A stretch of DNA of 64,000 bases from Epilithonimonas tenax DSM 16811 (GTDB taxonomy: Bacteria > Bacteroidota > Bacteroidia > Flavobacteriales > Weeksellaceae), in NCBI RefSeq assembly GCF_000428485.1, contig NZ_AUAA01000004.1, forward strand, positions 1 to 64,000, given 5' to 3'. The notes under the pieces were generated by a model that worked only from the letters and a program-made list of their open reading frames with translations, made no database searches and was not told the origin of the DNA. Positions 1 through 7,479 of this stretch are shown in pieces. How positions within the stretch are numbered: the first letter of the stretch is position 1; each line of letters opens with the position of its first letter. A program made the translations under genes and the position numbers.

Positions 1-171
1 AAACAACTGATATTCTGAATCTATCGATAAATATTCCGCAGAAATATTTATTGCAATGAGCTCTAAATCAGATAATTTTGGTTTAATTGGTTTGAAATAA
101 AAATTTTCTTTGATGGTTAATTTTCTTAATTCCTTTAAAATAAAATCGTAAATTGCATCTAGGTTATTCAT
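1..171 (-). CDS. IS982-family transposase, N-terminal part
   Basis: The reverse strand from the ATG at 171 stays open to the window edge (57 codons). It begins MNNLDAIYDFILKEL and contains a segment reading ELIAINISAEYLSIDSEYQLF. This is the N-terminal pattern of IS982-family (DDE) transposases, in which a helical region precedes the 'AEY-x-(G/S)IDSE-x-QLF' stretch. The catalytic domain lies outside the window, so it cannot be judged whether the element is intact. The neighbouring lipoprotein gene ends about 100 bp away with no sign of disruption. Family assignment rests on remembered motif similarity. Confidence 0.75.
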   Translation of the reverse strand, partial: MNNLDAIYDFILKELRKLTIKENFYFKPIKPKLSDLELIAINISAEYLSIDSEYQLF

Positions 172-225
172 AACGTATTAGATTGATAGTCAATACAATA
201 TACGAAATTTTCGTATTATGAGTAA

Positions 226-249
226 CCTTTTTTATAATGCACTACGGGT
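226..249 (-). repeat. Possible terminal inverted repeat of the IS982 element
   Basis: Read on the minus strand, the sequence ACCCGTAGTGCATTATAAAA starts at 249, about 78 bp upstream of the transposase ATG. That is where an IS982 end would lie, and ends of this family begin with AC. The other end is outside the window, so neither the match between the two ends nor a target duplication can be tested. Confidence 0.35.
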
Positions 250-272
250 AGTAAAATATTTTTTCATAGCTG

Positions 273-761
273 TTATTTTTCTTTCCAGTCAATGACTATT
301 TTATCGTTGTCAGCAGGACCTTCGAAGCCATCAGGAGATCGTAAGGGAGGAAAAACATTTTCAATTCTCTTCAGCAATTGGACGCTGTTTGTAGAAGTGT
401 TTATCTTCAAAGCCACAAGGTCTCTAGCTTGATTGATGTATAAAATGTTATTTCTAATGGCAACATCAGTTGAGCCCAAAGCTTTTAAATACTTTAGTTT
501 CTTTGGATTGGCAGGGTCAGAATTGTTGATGATGTGAAAACCATCTCGTCTGTCATTCACAAAAATGTATTGATCTTTGAGATAGATCTTCTCATTTTTA
601 ATCGTTGATTTTGGATCGTGAAGAGTGATTTTGCTGAGTTCTGCTCTGGTTACAGTTATTGGAATATAACGCGTCTCGATTTCTTCCGGCTCATTTGTGT
701 GCCAACAGGAATTAAGGAGCAGGCACGGAAATAGGATCAGGGCGGATTTTGTAAGTTTCAT
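273..761 (-). CDS. LVIVD-repeat lipoprotein
   Basis: A 162-residue protein with a type II signal peptide: MKLTKSALILFPCLLLNSC carries a lipobox with Cys at 19, so it should be lipid-anchored and, given that the mature N-terminus continues WHTNEPEE, probably exported to the outer membrane. Residues about 60-125 carry a segment with GFHIINNSDPANPKKLKYL, matching the LVIVD repeat family (beta-propeller-like repeats of unknown role in Bacteroidota surface lipoproteins). Only one or two repeats are present, so the protein is at the short end of the family. It is transcribed away from rplK and no partner is visible. No function is claimed. Confidence 0.75.
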   Translation of the reverse strand: MKLTKSALILFPCLLLNSCWHTNEPEEIETRYIPITVTRAELSKITLHDPKSTIKNEKIYLKDQYIFVNDRRDGFHIINNSDPANPKKLKYLKALGSTDVAIRNNILYINQARDLVALKINTSTNSVQLLKRIENVFPPLRSPDGFEGPADNDKIVIDWKEK

Positions 762-857
762 GTTGGTATTATTTTTAAATTTAAAAGTAATCTATTTATT
801 ACTAATGTAGTATGATATTAAATTTTATTTATTTTCTGAAATTTAAGTACTTAAGTG

Positions 858-888
858 TTTGCTACTTGAAAAATATTTTATACTTTTG
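858..888 (+). promoter_or_regulatory. Promoter of the rplKAJL operon
   Basis: TTTG at 858-861 and TACTTTTG at 881-888 fit the Bacteroidota -33 and -7 elements (TAnnTTTG) with a 19-bp spacer. The expected transcript start is about 895, giving a ~90-nt leader before rplK. In the leader, GAAG at 918-921 can pair with CTTC at 945-948, and AATAATT (934-940) with AATTATT further on. A ribosomal-protein L1 target site is commonly found in this position, but I cannot recognise one with certainty. Confidence 0.7.
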
Positions 889-986
889 CAATCCGAAATA
901 TAGGTCTTCTTTTATGCGAAGTGACTTATGTTGAATAATTAATGCTTCCACATTCAATTATTTATTAATCAAATCAAAACATTAAA

Positions 987-1430
987 ATGGCTAAAAAAGT
1001 CTTTAAAATGGTAAAACTTCAGGTGAAAGGTGGCGCTGCCAACCCTTCTCCACCAGTAGGTCCAGCATTGGGTTCTGCAGGTGTGAACATCATGGAGTTT
1101 TGTAAACAATTCAACGGTAGAACTCAGGATAAACCTGGTCAAGTTCTTCCGGTAGTTATCACGGTTTTCGAAGATAAATCTTTCGAATTCATCATCAAAA
1201 CACCTCCAGTTGCAATCCAATTATTGGAAGCTGCAAAGTTGAAAAGTGGTTCTGGAGAACCTAACAGAAACAAAGTAGGTGCTGTATCTTGGGCTCAAGT
1301 TCAGAAAATTGCTGAGGACAAAATGGGAGACTTAAACTGTTTCACTGTTGAACCTGCACTTTCTATGGTAGCTGGTACTGCTAGATCTATGGGATTGAGA
1401 GTAACAGGAACTAAACCAACTAACGCTTAA
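987..1430 (+). CDS. rplK: 50S ribosomal protein L11
   Basis: 147 residues. The start [20 protein letters not shown], followed by [20 protein letters not shown], is the classic L11 N-terminal domain (about residues 8-70). The C-terminal rRNA-binding domain (about 75-147) ends in [12 protein letters not shown]11 binds 23S rRNA at the GTPase-associated centre of the 50S subunit. It is the first gene of an operon with rplA 11 bp downstream. The usual upstream neighbours secE-nusG are not present in this window; a promoter directly upstream makes the operon self-sufficient. The length is normal for bacterial L11. Confidence 0.99.
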   Translation: MAKKVFKMVKLQVKGGAANPSPPVGPALGSAGVNIMEFCKQFNGRTQDKPGQVLPVVITVFEDKSFEFIIKTPPVAIQLLEAAKLKSGSGEPNRNKVGAVSWAQVQKIAEDKMGDLNCFTVEPALSMVAGTARSMGLRVTGTKPTNA

Positions 1431-1441
1431 AACTTAAAGAA

Positions 1442-2134
1442 ATGGCAAAATTGACAAAAAAGCAAAAAGAAGCTTTAAGTAAAGTAGAAAAAAACAAAAT
1501 TTACAATCTTGACGAAGCTTCTGCTTTGGTAAAAGAAGTAAATTTTGCAAAATTTGACGCATCTGTAGATATCGCTGTTAGATTGGGTGTAGATCCAAGA
1601 AAAGCAAACCAAATGGTAAGAGGTGTTGTATCTCTTCCTCACGGTACTGGTAAAGATATCAAAGTTTTGGCTTTGGTAACTCCTGACAAAGAAGCAGAAG
1701 CTAAAGAAGCTGGTGCAGACTATGTTGGTCTTGATGACTATTTGGCTCAAATCAAAAACGGTTGGACAGATGTTGACGTTATCGTTACTATGCCGGCAGT
1801 TATGGGTAAATTAGGACCATTGGGTAGAATCTTAGGACCAAGAGGTCTTATGCCAAACCCAAAATCTGGTACTGTAACTATGGAAATCGGAAAAGCTGTA
1901 GCTGAGGTGAAAGCTGGTAAAATCGATTTCAAAGTAGATAAATATGGTATTATCCACGCAGGTATTGGTAAAGTATCTTTCGATGCTGCTAAACTTAAAG
2001 AAAATGCTCAGGAATTAATCTCGACATTAATTAAGTTGAAACCAACTGCTGCAAAAGGAACTTATGTAAAAAGCATCTATTTGTCTTCTACAATGAGTCC
2101 TGGAATTGCAATTGATACTAAATCTGTTAACTAA
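1442..2134 (+). CDS. rplA: 50S ribosomal protein L1
   Basis: 230 residues, normal for L1. The protein shows the hallmark [20 protein letters not shown] in the middle (about residues 122-142) and a C-terminal [19 protein letters not shown]1 binds 23S rRNA at the mobile L1 stalk and, in many bacteria, represses its own L11-L1 mRNA. It lies 11 bp after rplK and 17 bp before rplJ. That short rplA-rplJ gap leaves no room for the long L10 leader known from Escherichia coli, so L10 autoregulation, if present, must act elsewhere. Confidence 0.99.
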   Translation: MAKLTKKQKEALSKVEKNKIYNLDEASALVKEVNFAKFDASVDIAVRLGVDPRKANQMVRGVVSLPHGTGKDIKVLALVTPDKEAEAKEAGADYVGLDDYLAQIKNGWTDVDVIVTMPAVMGKLGPLGRILGPRGLMPNPKSGTVTMEIGKAVAEVKAGKIDFKVDKYGIIHAGIGKVSFDAAKLKENAQELISTLIKLKPTAAKGTYVKSIYLSSTMSPGIAIDTKSVN

Positions 2135-2151
2135 TTATAATCCTTAAGACA

Positions 2152-2748
2152 ATGACAAAAGACCAAAAAGTTGTAGCAATACAAGAGATCAAAGACTTGC
2201 TTCAGGATGCAAAAGTAGTTTATGTAGCAGATCTACAAGGTTTGAACGCTGCAAAATCTTCTGACTTCAGAAGACAAGCTTTCAAACAAAATATCAAAAT
2301 TAAAGTTGTGAAGAACACATTGCTTCAAAAAGCAATGGAACAAATCGAAGGTGTAGATTACGCTGAGATGTTCGAAACTTTCAAAGGAAACTCTGCATTG
2401 ATGATTGCTGAAACGGCTAACGCTCCAGCAAAATTGATCAAAGATTTCAGAAAGAAAGAAGAGAAACCAGCTCTTAAATCTGCTTTCGTTCAAGAAACTT
2501 TCTATGTTGGTGATGAGAATCTAGACGCATTAGTAAGCATCAAGTCTAGAGAAGAAATGATCGGTGAAATCATCGGATTGCTTCAGTCTCCAATCCAAAG
2601 AGTTGTTTCTGCTCTTCAAAACAAATCTGAAACTGTAGAAGCTAGCGCTGAAGAAGTTGCTGCTCCTGCTGTAGAAGAAACTCCTGCTGAGGCAGCTCCG
2701 GAAGCTCCAACTGCAGAAAGCACTGAGGAAACTCCAGCTGCTGAATAA
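2152..2748 (+). CDS. rplJ: 50S ribosomal protein L10
   Basis: 198 residues. The N-terminal rRNA-binding domain covers about residues 1-135 (VVYVADLQGLNAAKSSDFRR; IKVVKNTLLQKAM), followed by the helix that carries L7/L12 dimers (about 135-165). L10 is the base of the ribosomal stalk. The C-terminus from about residue 163 is an Ala/Glu/Pro-rich tail that makes the protein some 25-30 residues longer than the usual ~170; this low-complexity acidic tail is typical of Flavobacteriia. It is followed after 48 bp by its partner rplL. Confidence 0.98.
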   Translation: MTKDQKVVAIQEIKDLLQDAKVVYVADLQGLNAAKSSDFRRQAFKQNIKIKVVKNTLLQKAMEQIEGVDYAEMFETFKGNSALMIAETANAPAKLIKDFRKKEEKPALKSAFVQETFYVGDENLDALVSIKSREEMIGEIIGLLQSPIQRVVSALQNKSETVEASAEEVAAPAVEETPAEAAPEAPTAESTEETPAAE

Positions 2749-2796
2749 TTAGAACTCAAAAAAATCAATCAATAATCAACAAAAAACATTACAACA

Positions 2797-3165
2797 ATGT
2801 CAGATTTAAAAAATTTAGCTGAAACGCTAGTAAACTTAACAGTAAAAGACGTAAACGAATTAGCTACTATCCTTAAGGATGAGTACGGAATTGAGCCAGC
2901 TGCTGCTGCTGTAGTAGTATCTGGAGGTGGTGCAGGTGAAGCTGCTGAAGAAAAAACAGAATTCGACGTAATTCTTAAATCAGCTGGTGCTTCTAAATTA
3001 GCTGTTGTTAAATTGGTAAAAGATTTAACTGGTGCTGGTCTTAAAGAAGCTAAAGATATGGTAGATGGTGCTCCAACTGCTATTAAAGAAGGTATCTCTA
3101 AAGACGAAGCTGAAGCTTTGAAAAAACAATTAGAAGAAGCTGGTGCTGAAGTAGAATTAAAATAA
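2797..3165 (+). CDS. rplL: 50S ribosomal protein L7/L12
   Basis: 122 residues, normal length. The N-terminal dimerisation helices ([20 protein letters not shown]), an Ala/Gly-rich hinge (about 34-50) and the C-terminal factor-binding domain with [20 protein letters not shown] are all present. It forms the mobile stalk on L10 that recruits translational GTPases. It is the last gene before a strong terminator at 3190-3219. In most bacteria rpoB would follow closely; here 4.3 kb of other genes intervene. Confidence 0.99.
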   Translation: MSDLKNLAETLVNLTVKDVNELATILKDEYGIEPAAAAVVVSGGGAGEAAEEKTEFDVILKSAGASKLAVVKLVKDLTGAGLKEAKDMVDGAPTAIKEGISKDEAEALKKQLEEAGAEVELK

Positions 3166-3189
3166 TTTTTAATTCATAAAATTGATAGG

Positions 3190-3219
3190 GCTGTCTCAGT
3201 AATGAGGCAGCTTTTTTTT
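3190..3219 (+). terminator. Terminator after rplL
   Basis: GCTGTCTCA (3190-3198) pairs over its full length, with one T-G wobble, with TGAGGCAGC (3203-3211) around a 4-nt loop and is followed by eight T. This is a strong intrinsic terminator that should end the rplKAJL transcript and uncouple it from rpoBC. Confidence 0.9.
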
Positions 3220-3262
3220 ATGAATTCTTTAACTAACAAACGTATATTATTTTTTTTTACTG

Positions 3263-3270
3263 TATATTTG
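3263..3270 (+). promoter_or_regulatory. -7 element for the 217-aa gene
   Basis: TATATTTG is a perfect TAnnTTTG box 16 bp before the ATG at 3287. A T-rich stretch lies where the -33 element should be, but no clear TTTG is seen. The transcript leader would be only ~10 nt. Confidence 0.55.
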
Positions 3271-3286
3271 CAAGCAGAATATTTGA

Positions 3287-3940
3287 ATGCAAATTTATTT
3301 GTTCAAAACACACAAATTGATAAAAAAAATACTTTATAGCTTCCTTAAAAGGGAAGATTCTGTTTCTGTATTGCTCCTTAAATTACTTGGGGGAGCATTG
3401 TTGTTTTTATTGTTCCCAATAAGTACTTATTCTCAAGATTTTGATGCTCAGCAAAATGAAGGTAGTGGAATTATCATTATGGGTGATGCGAAAATCATCA
3501 CTCGTGAAAATACCTCTTTAAAAGAATCCTACACAGAAAATATTTCTAAGGAAGTAAGCAATCAAACCTCTTTAAAGGATAAGGCTAAAGTTTTCGTCAA
3601 GGAAAAACCTTTAAAGAATTCCTTGGCACAAACTAAAAAAGATAATGCCAAGAAATATAAAAATATTGAGGAAAAAATTAAAAAAAATCTTCAAAAGATA
3701 GAATATACTAATCCTTTTTCGAGTTCAGGTATGGCAAATCGAGGCAATCTCAATGCGAATGCAGTCGGTACAGTTTTTAGCTTATCACAGAATTTTTCAC
3801 CTGCTATTTACGTTTACCAATCACTCCGCAAAAAATTGGACGTATTGTATATCCGAAAAAACTATTTCTATAAACATCAGCTTTCTAAGCTCAATTTTTC
3901 TGAGCAATTTTCTGTAAGGCCACCGCCGGTTCAAGTTTAA
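3287..3940 (+). CDS. Secreted basic protein of unknown function
   Basis: 217 residues, not recognised. The N-terminus is unusually long and basic before a hydrophobic stretch at about 27-46 (VLLLKLLGGALLFLLFPIST) ending in TYSQ, which looks like an extended signal peptide. The mature part starts acidic, then becomes Lys-rich with a predicted coiled-coil or helical segment (about 95-140: KVFVKEKPLKNSL, NIEEKIKKNLQKIE). A Tyr/Lys-rich end closes with FSVRPPPVQV. No catalytic motif is seen. It has its own promoter and is followed after 73 bp by the vWA adhesin-like gene in the same direction. It may be an accessory factor for that protein, but this is only context. Confidence 0.75.
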   Translation: MQIYLFKTHKLIKKILYSFLKREDSVSVLLLKLLGGALLFLLFPISTYSQDFDAQQNEGSGIIIMGDAKIITRENTSLKESYTENISKEVSNQTSLKDKAKVFVKEKPLKNSLAQTKKDNAKKYKNIEEKIKKNLQKIEYTNPFSSSGMANRGNLNANAVGTVFSLSQNFSPAIYVYQSLRKKLDVLYIRKNYFYKHQLSKLNFSEQFSVRPPPVQV

Positions 3941-4002
3941 TTTGTGAGAAATATTTATGGAAATTCTTTTTTCATATGTAAGATAGATAACCGATGAAAA
4001 AT

Positions 4003-4067
4003 AAAAAAAAAAAATGATTAAATTAAAACAAATGATTAAATTAAAACAAATGATTAAATTAAAACAA
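4003..4067 (+). repeat. Poly-A tract plus three 18-bp tandem repeats at a start site
   Basis: Twelve A (4003-4014) run into three exact tandem copies of an 18-bp unit starting ATGATTAAATTAAAACAA (4014-4067). Each unit encodes MIKLKQ and carries its own ATG in the same frame. A second ATG at 3994 opens MKNKKKK and stops at the TGA overlapping the first repeat ATG; adding a single A would join it in frame to the downstream gene. Both tract types are classical slippage-prone sequences. Confidence 0.9.
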
Positions 4068-6446
4068 AAAATTAATTACATCACTAAAAACGTAAAGATT
4101 ATATGTATGTCTTTACTTTTTCTGATGTGTTTTTCCACAACTTTTCAAGCGCAAGGCGTAGATGTTATTGTATGGATGGATAATAGTGGTTCTGTAAATG
4201 CTACAGAGTATGAAGCAATGGCAACTACTACTAGAAATATTATCGATGCTACACTTACTTGTAATCCTTTTAAAAATAGAGTTGCAGTAGTAGAATATGG
4301 TCAAGCTCAACTTTCAAATGGATCAAGACCCAAAAGAATATTTATTGAGTCCGATTTTACCAATAATGCAGCTACAGCAAAAAATTTTCAAAGAAGAGGT
4401 TCGGGTGCAAATCCTACTCCTGCAAATGAGGTAGGTTTTAATGATGAAGCTCATAGCGCTTTAGGCTTAATTGGCGATGCACTAGATGGAATAAACAATA
4501 CAGGAATAGTAAGTACACAGAAAACATTAACCCGAACACCTGGAAACAGATTGGTAGTATTCTTCTTTACTGATGCGGAAAGAAATTATTTCCCAGGTTC
4601 ATCTTTAGTAAATCCCAGTTCAGGAGATGTTTTTCTAAACTACAATAATTTCAAAGCCAATAGAGGTGCGCATTTTGTTGTGCTAAAAGGAGGTCCAAAT
4701 GAAATAAATACTATAACGGCAAACAGAGCCGCTGCGGCAATAGCTTCTGTAGGAGGTAGTTTTACTGATGCAACAAATATTGATGCTAATCCTAGCGATC
4801 CACAAGGTAGCAAAACTACGCCAAGAGCATACTTCTATACTACAGATTTTACTCTTTCGCCAGTGGATTTAAATGCTTTAGTTGGAGAAATTTGTTCTGC
4901 TAATTCTTGTTCTGCAGGCACTACTGCTCCTTCTATACAAAATTTAACAAATATCTGTCCTGCAACATATGTAGATCTTAATACCGCACATACCGGAACC
5001 ATTCCTGCAGGATCTTCTTTAGTTTGGTTTAACAACAATACCCACACAGGTACTGCTTTATCTGGAACACAAATAACACAGGCAGGAGCAGGGACTTATT
5101 TTGCTTTTTATTATGATAGTGTAAATAATTGTTATAGCCCAGTTTCTAATGCGGTTACTGTTTTAATAAATACAACTGATTCAGACGGAGATGGTGTATT
5201 TGATGATTGTGATTTGGATGATGACAATGATGGGATTTTGGATACTGTGGAATGTGCATGGCCAGTAGTTAACGGGTCTTTTGAATCTCCTGTTATACCA
5301 TTAAGTGGTACTCCTTATATTGAAAATATAGGAAGTGTAAACGGATGGACAACAGTCTCTGGAAGCTTTGACTTACACACGGTTGGAACAAACAATGCTT
5401 CTGATGGAAACCAATGTATAGATCTTCAAACGAGTGAAGGTAATCCTCCAGGGGTAATTCAACAAGTATTTAATGTTGGTGCACCAGGCATACCCTATAC
5501 ATTTACAATTGATTACGGAGCTGTGAACAGCGGAGCAAGTGCAAATGTAATTGTAGGCGGAAATATTGTTGCAACACTTGTAGATAATAGTCCAGCACCA
5601 AATTCAAATCAGCCCCTACAAATATCTTGGCAAACTTTTACATATAGTGGAATTTCTACGGGAAATTCAGTTACAATTAGATTTGCAAGTGTAAGTACTA
5701 ATACGGGTTTACCATTTTGGGGTATGTTTCTGGATAATTTTAAGTTTGCCTCATGTGTCGATACAGATGGCGATGGTATCCTAAATACTTTAGATTTAGA
5801 TTCTGATAATGATGGTTGCCCAGATGCGGTAGAAGGCTCAGAAAATGTTTCGATAGAGCAGGTGTGGCCTTTAAACTTACCAAATACGGATCCCAACTAT
5901 CTTAATAGAGGACGAATAAAAGTTATTTATAATGGATTAACAACAAATACACAACCAAATACAGTGAGCCAATCAGCAGCAGCATTAGGTGTTCCACAAT
6001 TGGTAAATAATGCAGGGAATAACTTACATTCTGTTACTAACCCTTCAAATTTAGCTGGTTTTGCAGATAACACAGATGTACCGGGACCTACTACAGCAGA
6101 CATTGGCCAAGGAGTGGGTGCATCTACCAATGCCGCAATAAATGCTTGTATTTGCTACAACAATCCCAGCACAGGCACTGTAGGTGCAGATACGAAACAC
6201 GGAATCACGCTACTGAAAAGAGCAGGTGCAACTCCTCAACCTGATAACTGGCCAATGGTGAGAAAATCTGCTTTCACTGCCTTGGAATCCAATACGAAAG
6301 GCTTTGTGATTACCAGAATGACTACCGCAGAGATCAATGCACTGACCGGTCAAAGTGGAATGATGGTTTACGATACCAATTTAAAATGTTTAAAATTATT
6401 TGACGGGGCTGCGTGGAGCTGTTTCAATACTCCAACCTGTCCTTAA
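4014..6446 (+). CDS. Secreted von Willebrand A adhesin-like protein with TSP3 calcium repeats and tail-fibre-like tip
   Basis: 810 residues from the first of three repeated ATGs (4014, 4032, 4050); the last gives a conventional signal peptide ending around FQAQ (residue ~47). The vWA domain (about 49-295) has a full MIDAS DNSGS at 56-60. An Ig-like region (~300-385) comes next, then thrombospondin type 3-like Asp-rich calcium repeats (~388-410), a DUF642/carbohydrate-binding-like beta domain (~412-578: NGSFESP start, FDNF-type end), and a second Asp-rich repeat (~582-608). The last ~75 residues (ALESNTKGFVITRMTTAEI, SGMMVYDTNLKCLKLFDGA) match the tail-fibre-like tip domain frequent in Bacteroidota surface and phage proteins. 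No T9SS sorting signal is visible. It probably mediates surface binding. It sits between rplL and rpoB, an unusual place. Confidence 0.8.
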   Translation: MIKLKQMIKLKQMIKLKQKINYITKNVKIICMSLLFLMCFSTTFQAQGVDVIVWMDNSGSVNATEYEAMATTTRNIIDATLTCNPFKNRVAVVEYGQAQLSNGSRPKRIFIESDFTNNAATAKNFQRRGSGANPTPANEVGFNDEAHSALGLIGDALDGINNTGIVSTQKTLTRTPGNRLVVFFFTDAERNYFPGSSLVNPSSGDVFLNYNNFKANRGAHFVVLKGGPNEINTITANRAAAAIASVGGSFTDATNIDANPSDPQGSKTTPRAYFYTTDFTLSPVDLNALVGEICSANSCSAGTTAPSIQNLTNICPATYVDLNTAHTGTIPAGSSLVWFNNNTHTGTALSGTQITQAGAGTYFAFYYDSVNNCYSPVSNAVTVLINTTDSDGDGVFDDCDLDDDNDGILDTVECAWPVVNGSFESPVIPLSGTPYIENIGSVNGWTTVSGSFDLHTVGTNNASDGNQCIDLQTSEGNPPGVIQQVFNVGAPGIPYTFTIDYGAVNSGASANVIVGGNIVATLVDNSPAPNSNQPLQISWQTFTYSGISTGNSVTIRFASVSTNTGLPFWGMFLDNFKFASCVDTDGDGILNTLDLDSDNDGCPDAVEGSENVSIEQVWPLNLPNTDPNYLNRGRIKVIYNGLTTNTQPNTVSQSAAALGVPQLVNNAGNNLHSVTNPSNLAGFADNTDVPGPTTADIGQGVGASTNAAINACICYNNPSTGTVGADTKHGITLLKRAGATPQPDNWPMVRKSAFTALESNTKGFVITRMTTAEINALTGQSGMMVYDTNLKCLKLFDGAAWSCFNTPTCP

Positions 6447-6459
6447 TCGAAACAAAAAG

Positions 6460-6506
6460 CCGGTCGGTTGATCAAAAAATATTTTTCTTAACCGATCCGG
6501 ATTTTT
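6460..6506 (+). terminator. Terminator after the vWA gene
   Basis: CCGG-TCGGTT (6460-6469) pairs with AACCGA-T-CCGG (6490-6500), leaving one bulged T, around a T/A-rich loop. A T-rich tail follows. It would separate the vWA gene from the 182-aa gene, although partial read-through could feed the latter. Confidence 0.75.
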
Positions 6507-6527
6507 ATAATTTAAATTTAAAATAAA

Positions 6528-7076
6528 ATGAAAAAAATAATATTCACCCTATTTATAGCAAGTTTTTCTTTCGCAAATGCGCAGGTCATCCTAGGTGATG
6601 CAGTAGGTACTGCAACAAACAAAACTTCAGTTCTCCTAGATTTTGCGGCAAACCAAAACAAGGGCATTATCGTTCCTTATGTTAGAACCTTACCTACCGG
6701 AAATGCGTTGGTTGGTGGTGCCATTATCTTAGACGCTACCACTGCAACGACCGCAAGAATGAAGTTTTATAATGAAACAGCTTGGGTAGACTTGAGCGGT
6801 CAAAATGCTGATGTAACTACAGCTTTGGCAAAGCAACCAACAGGAATAACAGAAACTAATGCAAAAGCAATTATTGGAGCCACAAGTTCAACTGCAGACG
6901 GGGTTTTGGTTTTAGAATCAAACTCCAAAGCAATGGTCTTACCAACCGTTGCCGATGTACAAAATATTCCAAGTCCCTCACCGGGCATGATGGTTTATGT
7001 GGCAGGTGTTTCGCCTACTTTTTATAAACGTCTTGCTGTATTTAACGGAAGCAAATGGAGCTTCTGGAAACCGTAA
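6528..7076 (+). CDS. Secreted tail-fibre-tip-like protein
   Basis: 182 residues with a signal peptide (MKKIIFTLFIASFSFANAQ). The mature part has two related blocks. The first (~38-92) reads LLDFAANQNKGIIVPYVRTL and ends KFYNETAWVDLSG; the second (~125-182) reads LESNSKAMVLPTVADVQ, PGMMVY and FNGSKWSFW. Both follow the pattern 'L(E/D)-x-KG-(F/I)-(V/I)-x-P/R ... G-(M/A)-(M/I)-x-Y/L ... (F/Y)NG-x-W' also seen at the end of the preceding 810-aa protein. It is thus a small protein made of two copies of that tip domain. A role as a surface partner of the adhesin is inferred from shared domain and adjacency. Confidence 0.7.
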   Translation: MKKIIFTLFIASFSFANAQVILGDAVGTATNKTSVLLDFAANQNKGIIVPYVRTLPTGNALVGGAIILDATTATTARMKFYNETAWVDLSGQNADVTTALAKQPTGITETNAKAIIGATSSTADGVLVLESNSKAMVLPTVADVQNIPSPSPGMMVYVAGVSPTFYKRLAVFNGSKWSFWKP

Positions 7077-7117
7077 GCGGCGGAGTTTAAATAAATTTTA
7101 ACAAAATTTTATAATAG

Positions 7118-7142
7118 ACCATCTCTTCGGAGATGGTTTTTT
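7118..7142 (+). terminator. Terminator closing the surface-protein cassette
   Basis: ACCATCTC (7118-7125) and GAGATGGT (7130-7137) pair perfectly around a TTCG tetraloop and run into a T tract. This is a very stable intrinsic terminator placed directly before the rpoB promoter. Confidence 0.92.
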
Positions 7143-7144
7143 AC

Positions 7145-7175
7145 TTGTGAAAGCGAATTAATTTACCTAAATTTG
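7145..7175 (+). promoter_or_regulatory. Promoter of rpoBC
   Basis: TTG at 7145-7147 and TAAATTTG at 7168-7175 match the Bacteroidota -33 and -7 elements with a 20-bp spacer. The transcript should start near 7182, leaving a leader of about 300 nt before the rpoB ATG. The promoter lies immediately behind the cassette terminator, so rpoBC transcription does not depend on the ribosomal-protein operon. Confidence 0.75.
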
Positions 7176-7185
7176 CACTCCTTTT

Positions 7186-7392
7186 GGCGCTAACCATTGT
7201 ACATAAATCACTAAAATATTGTAAATCAGCTCTTTCAGTTTCTGAAAGCAGCTTTTCTCTATTTACAGATTTCACTATTGTTTAGCGTTGAAAGATCAAA
7301 AAGTATTTTGCACTACTCCGTGAAAAGATATACCGGCGTTGCAGTTAGAATAAGCCCAATTTTGATAAGAGCCAAGTCTATTTGTTAGCGCC
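7186..7392 (+). ncRNA. Candidate structured leader RNA upstream of rpoB
   Basis: GGCGCTAAC (7186-7194), a few bases after the expected transcript start, is the exact reverse complement of GTTAGCGCC (7384-7392), so a 9-bp stem can close a ~207-nt domain. Inside, arm 1 pairs TGTAAAT (7220-7226) with ATTTACA (7261-7267) and holds an 11-bp hairpin (7228-7238 with 7242-7253, one bulge) followed by TTTTCTCT, resembling a terminator. Arm 2 pairs ATCAAAA (7295-7301) with TTTTGAT (7360-7366). GGCGCTAA can instead pair with TTAGCGTT (7282-7289), giving two exclusive folds. No known RNA family was recognised. Confidence 0.5.
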
Positions 7393-7479
7393 TATCTTCT
7401 TGCTTCTCTTACTCTTAAAAGGTTTTTTCTGATATTTTTTAAACAAAATATTTTTTAACCCTCATTCTTTAAAATTTTT

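Noticed and set aside
969-1220. Reverse-strand ORF across rplK and similar long antisense frames within rplA, rplJ, rpoB, rpoC, adh, rmuC and ppk2
   Set aside because: They lie opposite highly conserved genes, have no promoter box or signal sequence, and their composition is that of complementary codons.
7186-7392. Identification of the rpoB leader as 6S RNA, SRP RNA, RNase P RNA or tmRNA
   Set aside because: It lacks the long single hairpin with central bubble of 6S RNA and the conserved cores of the others; kept only as an unnamed structured RNA.
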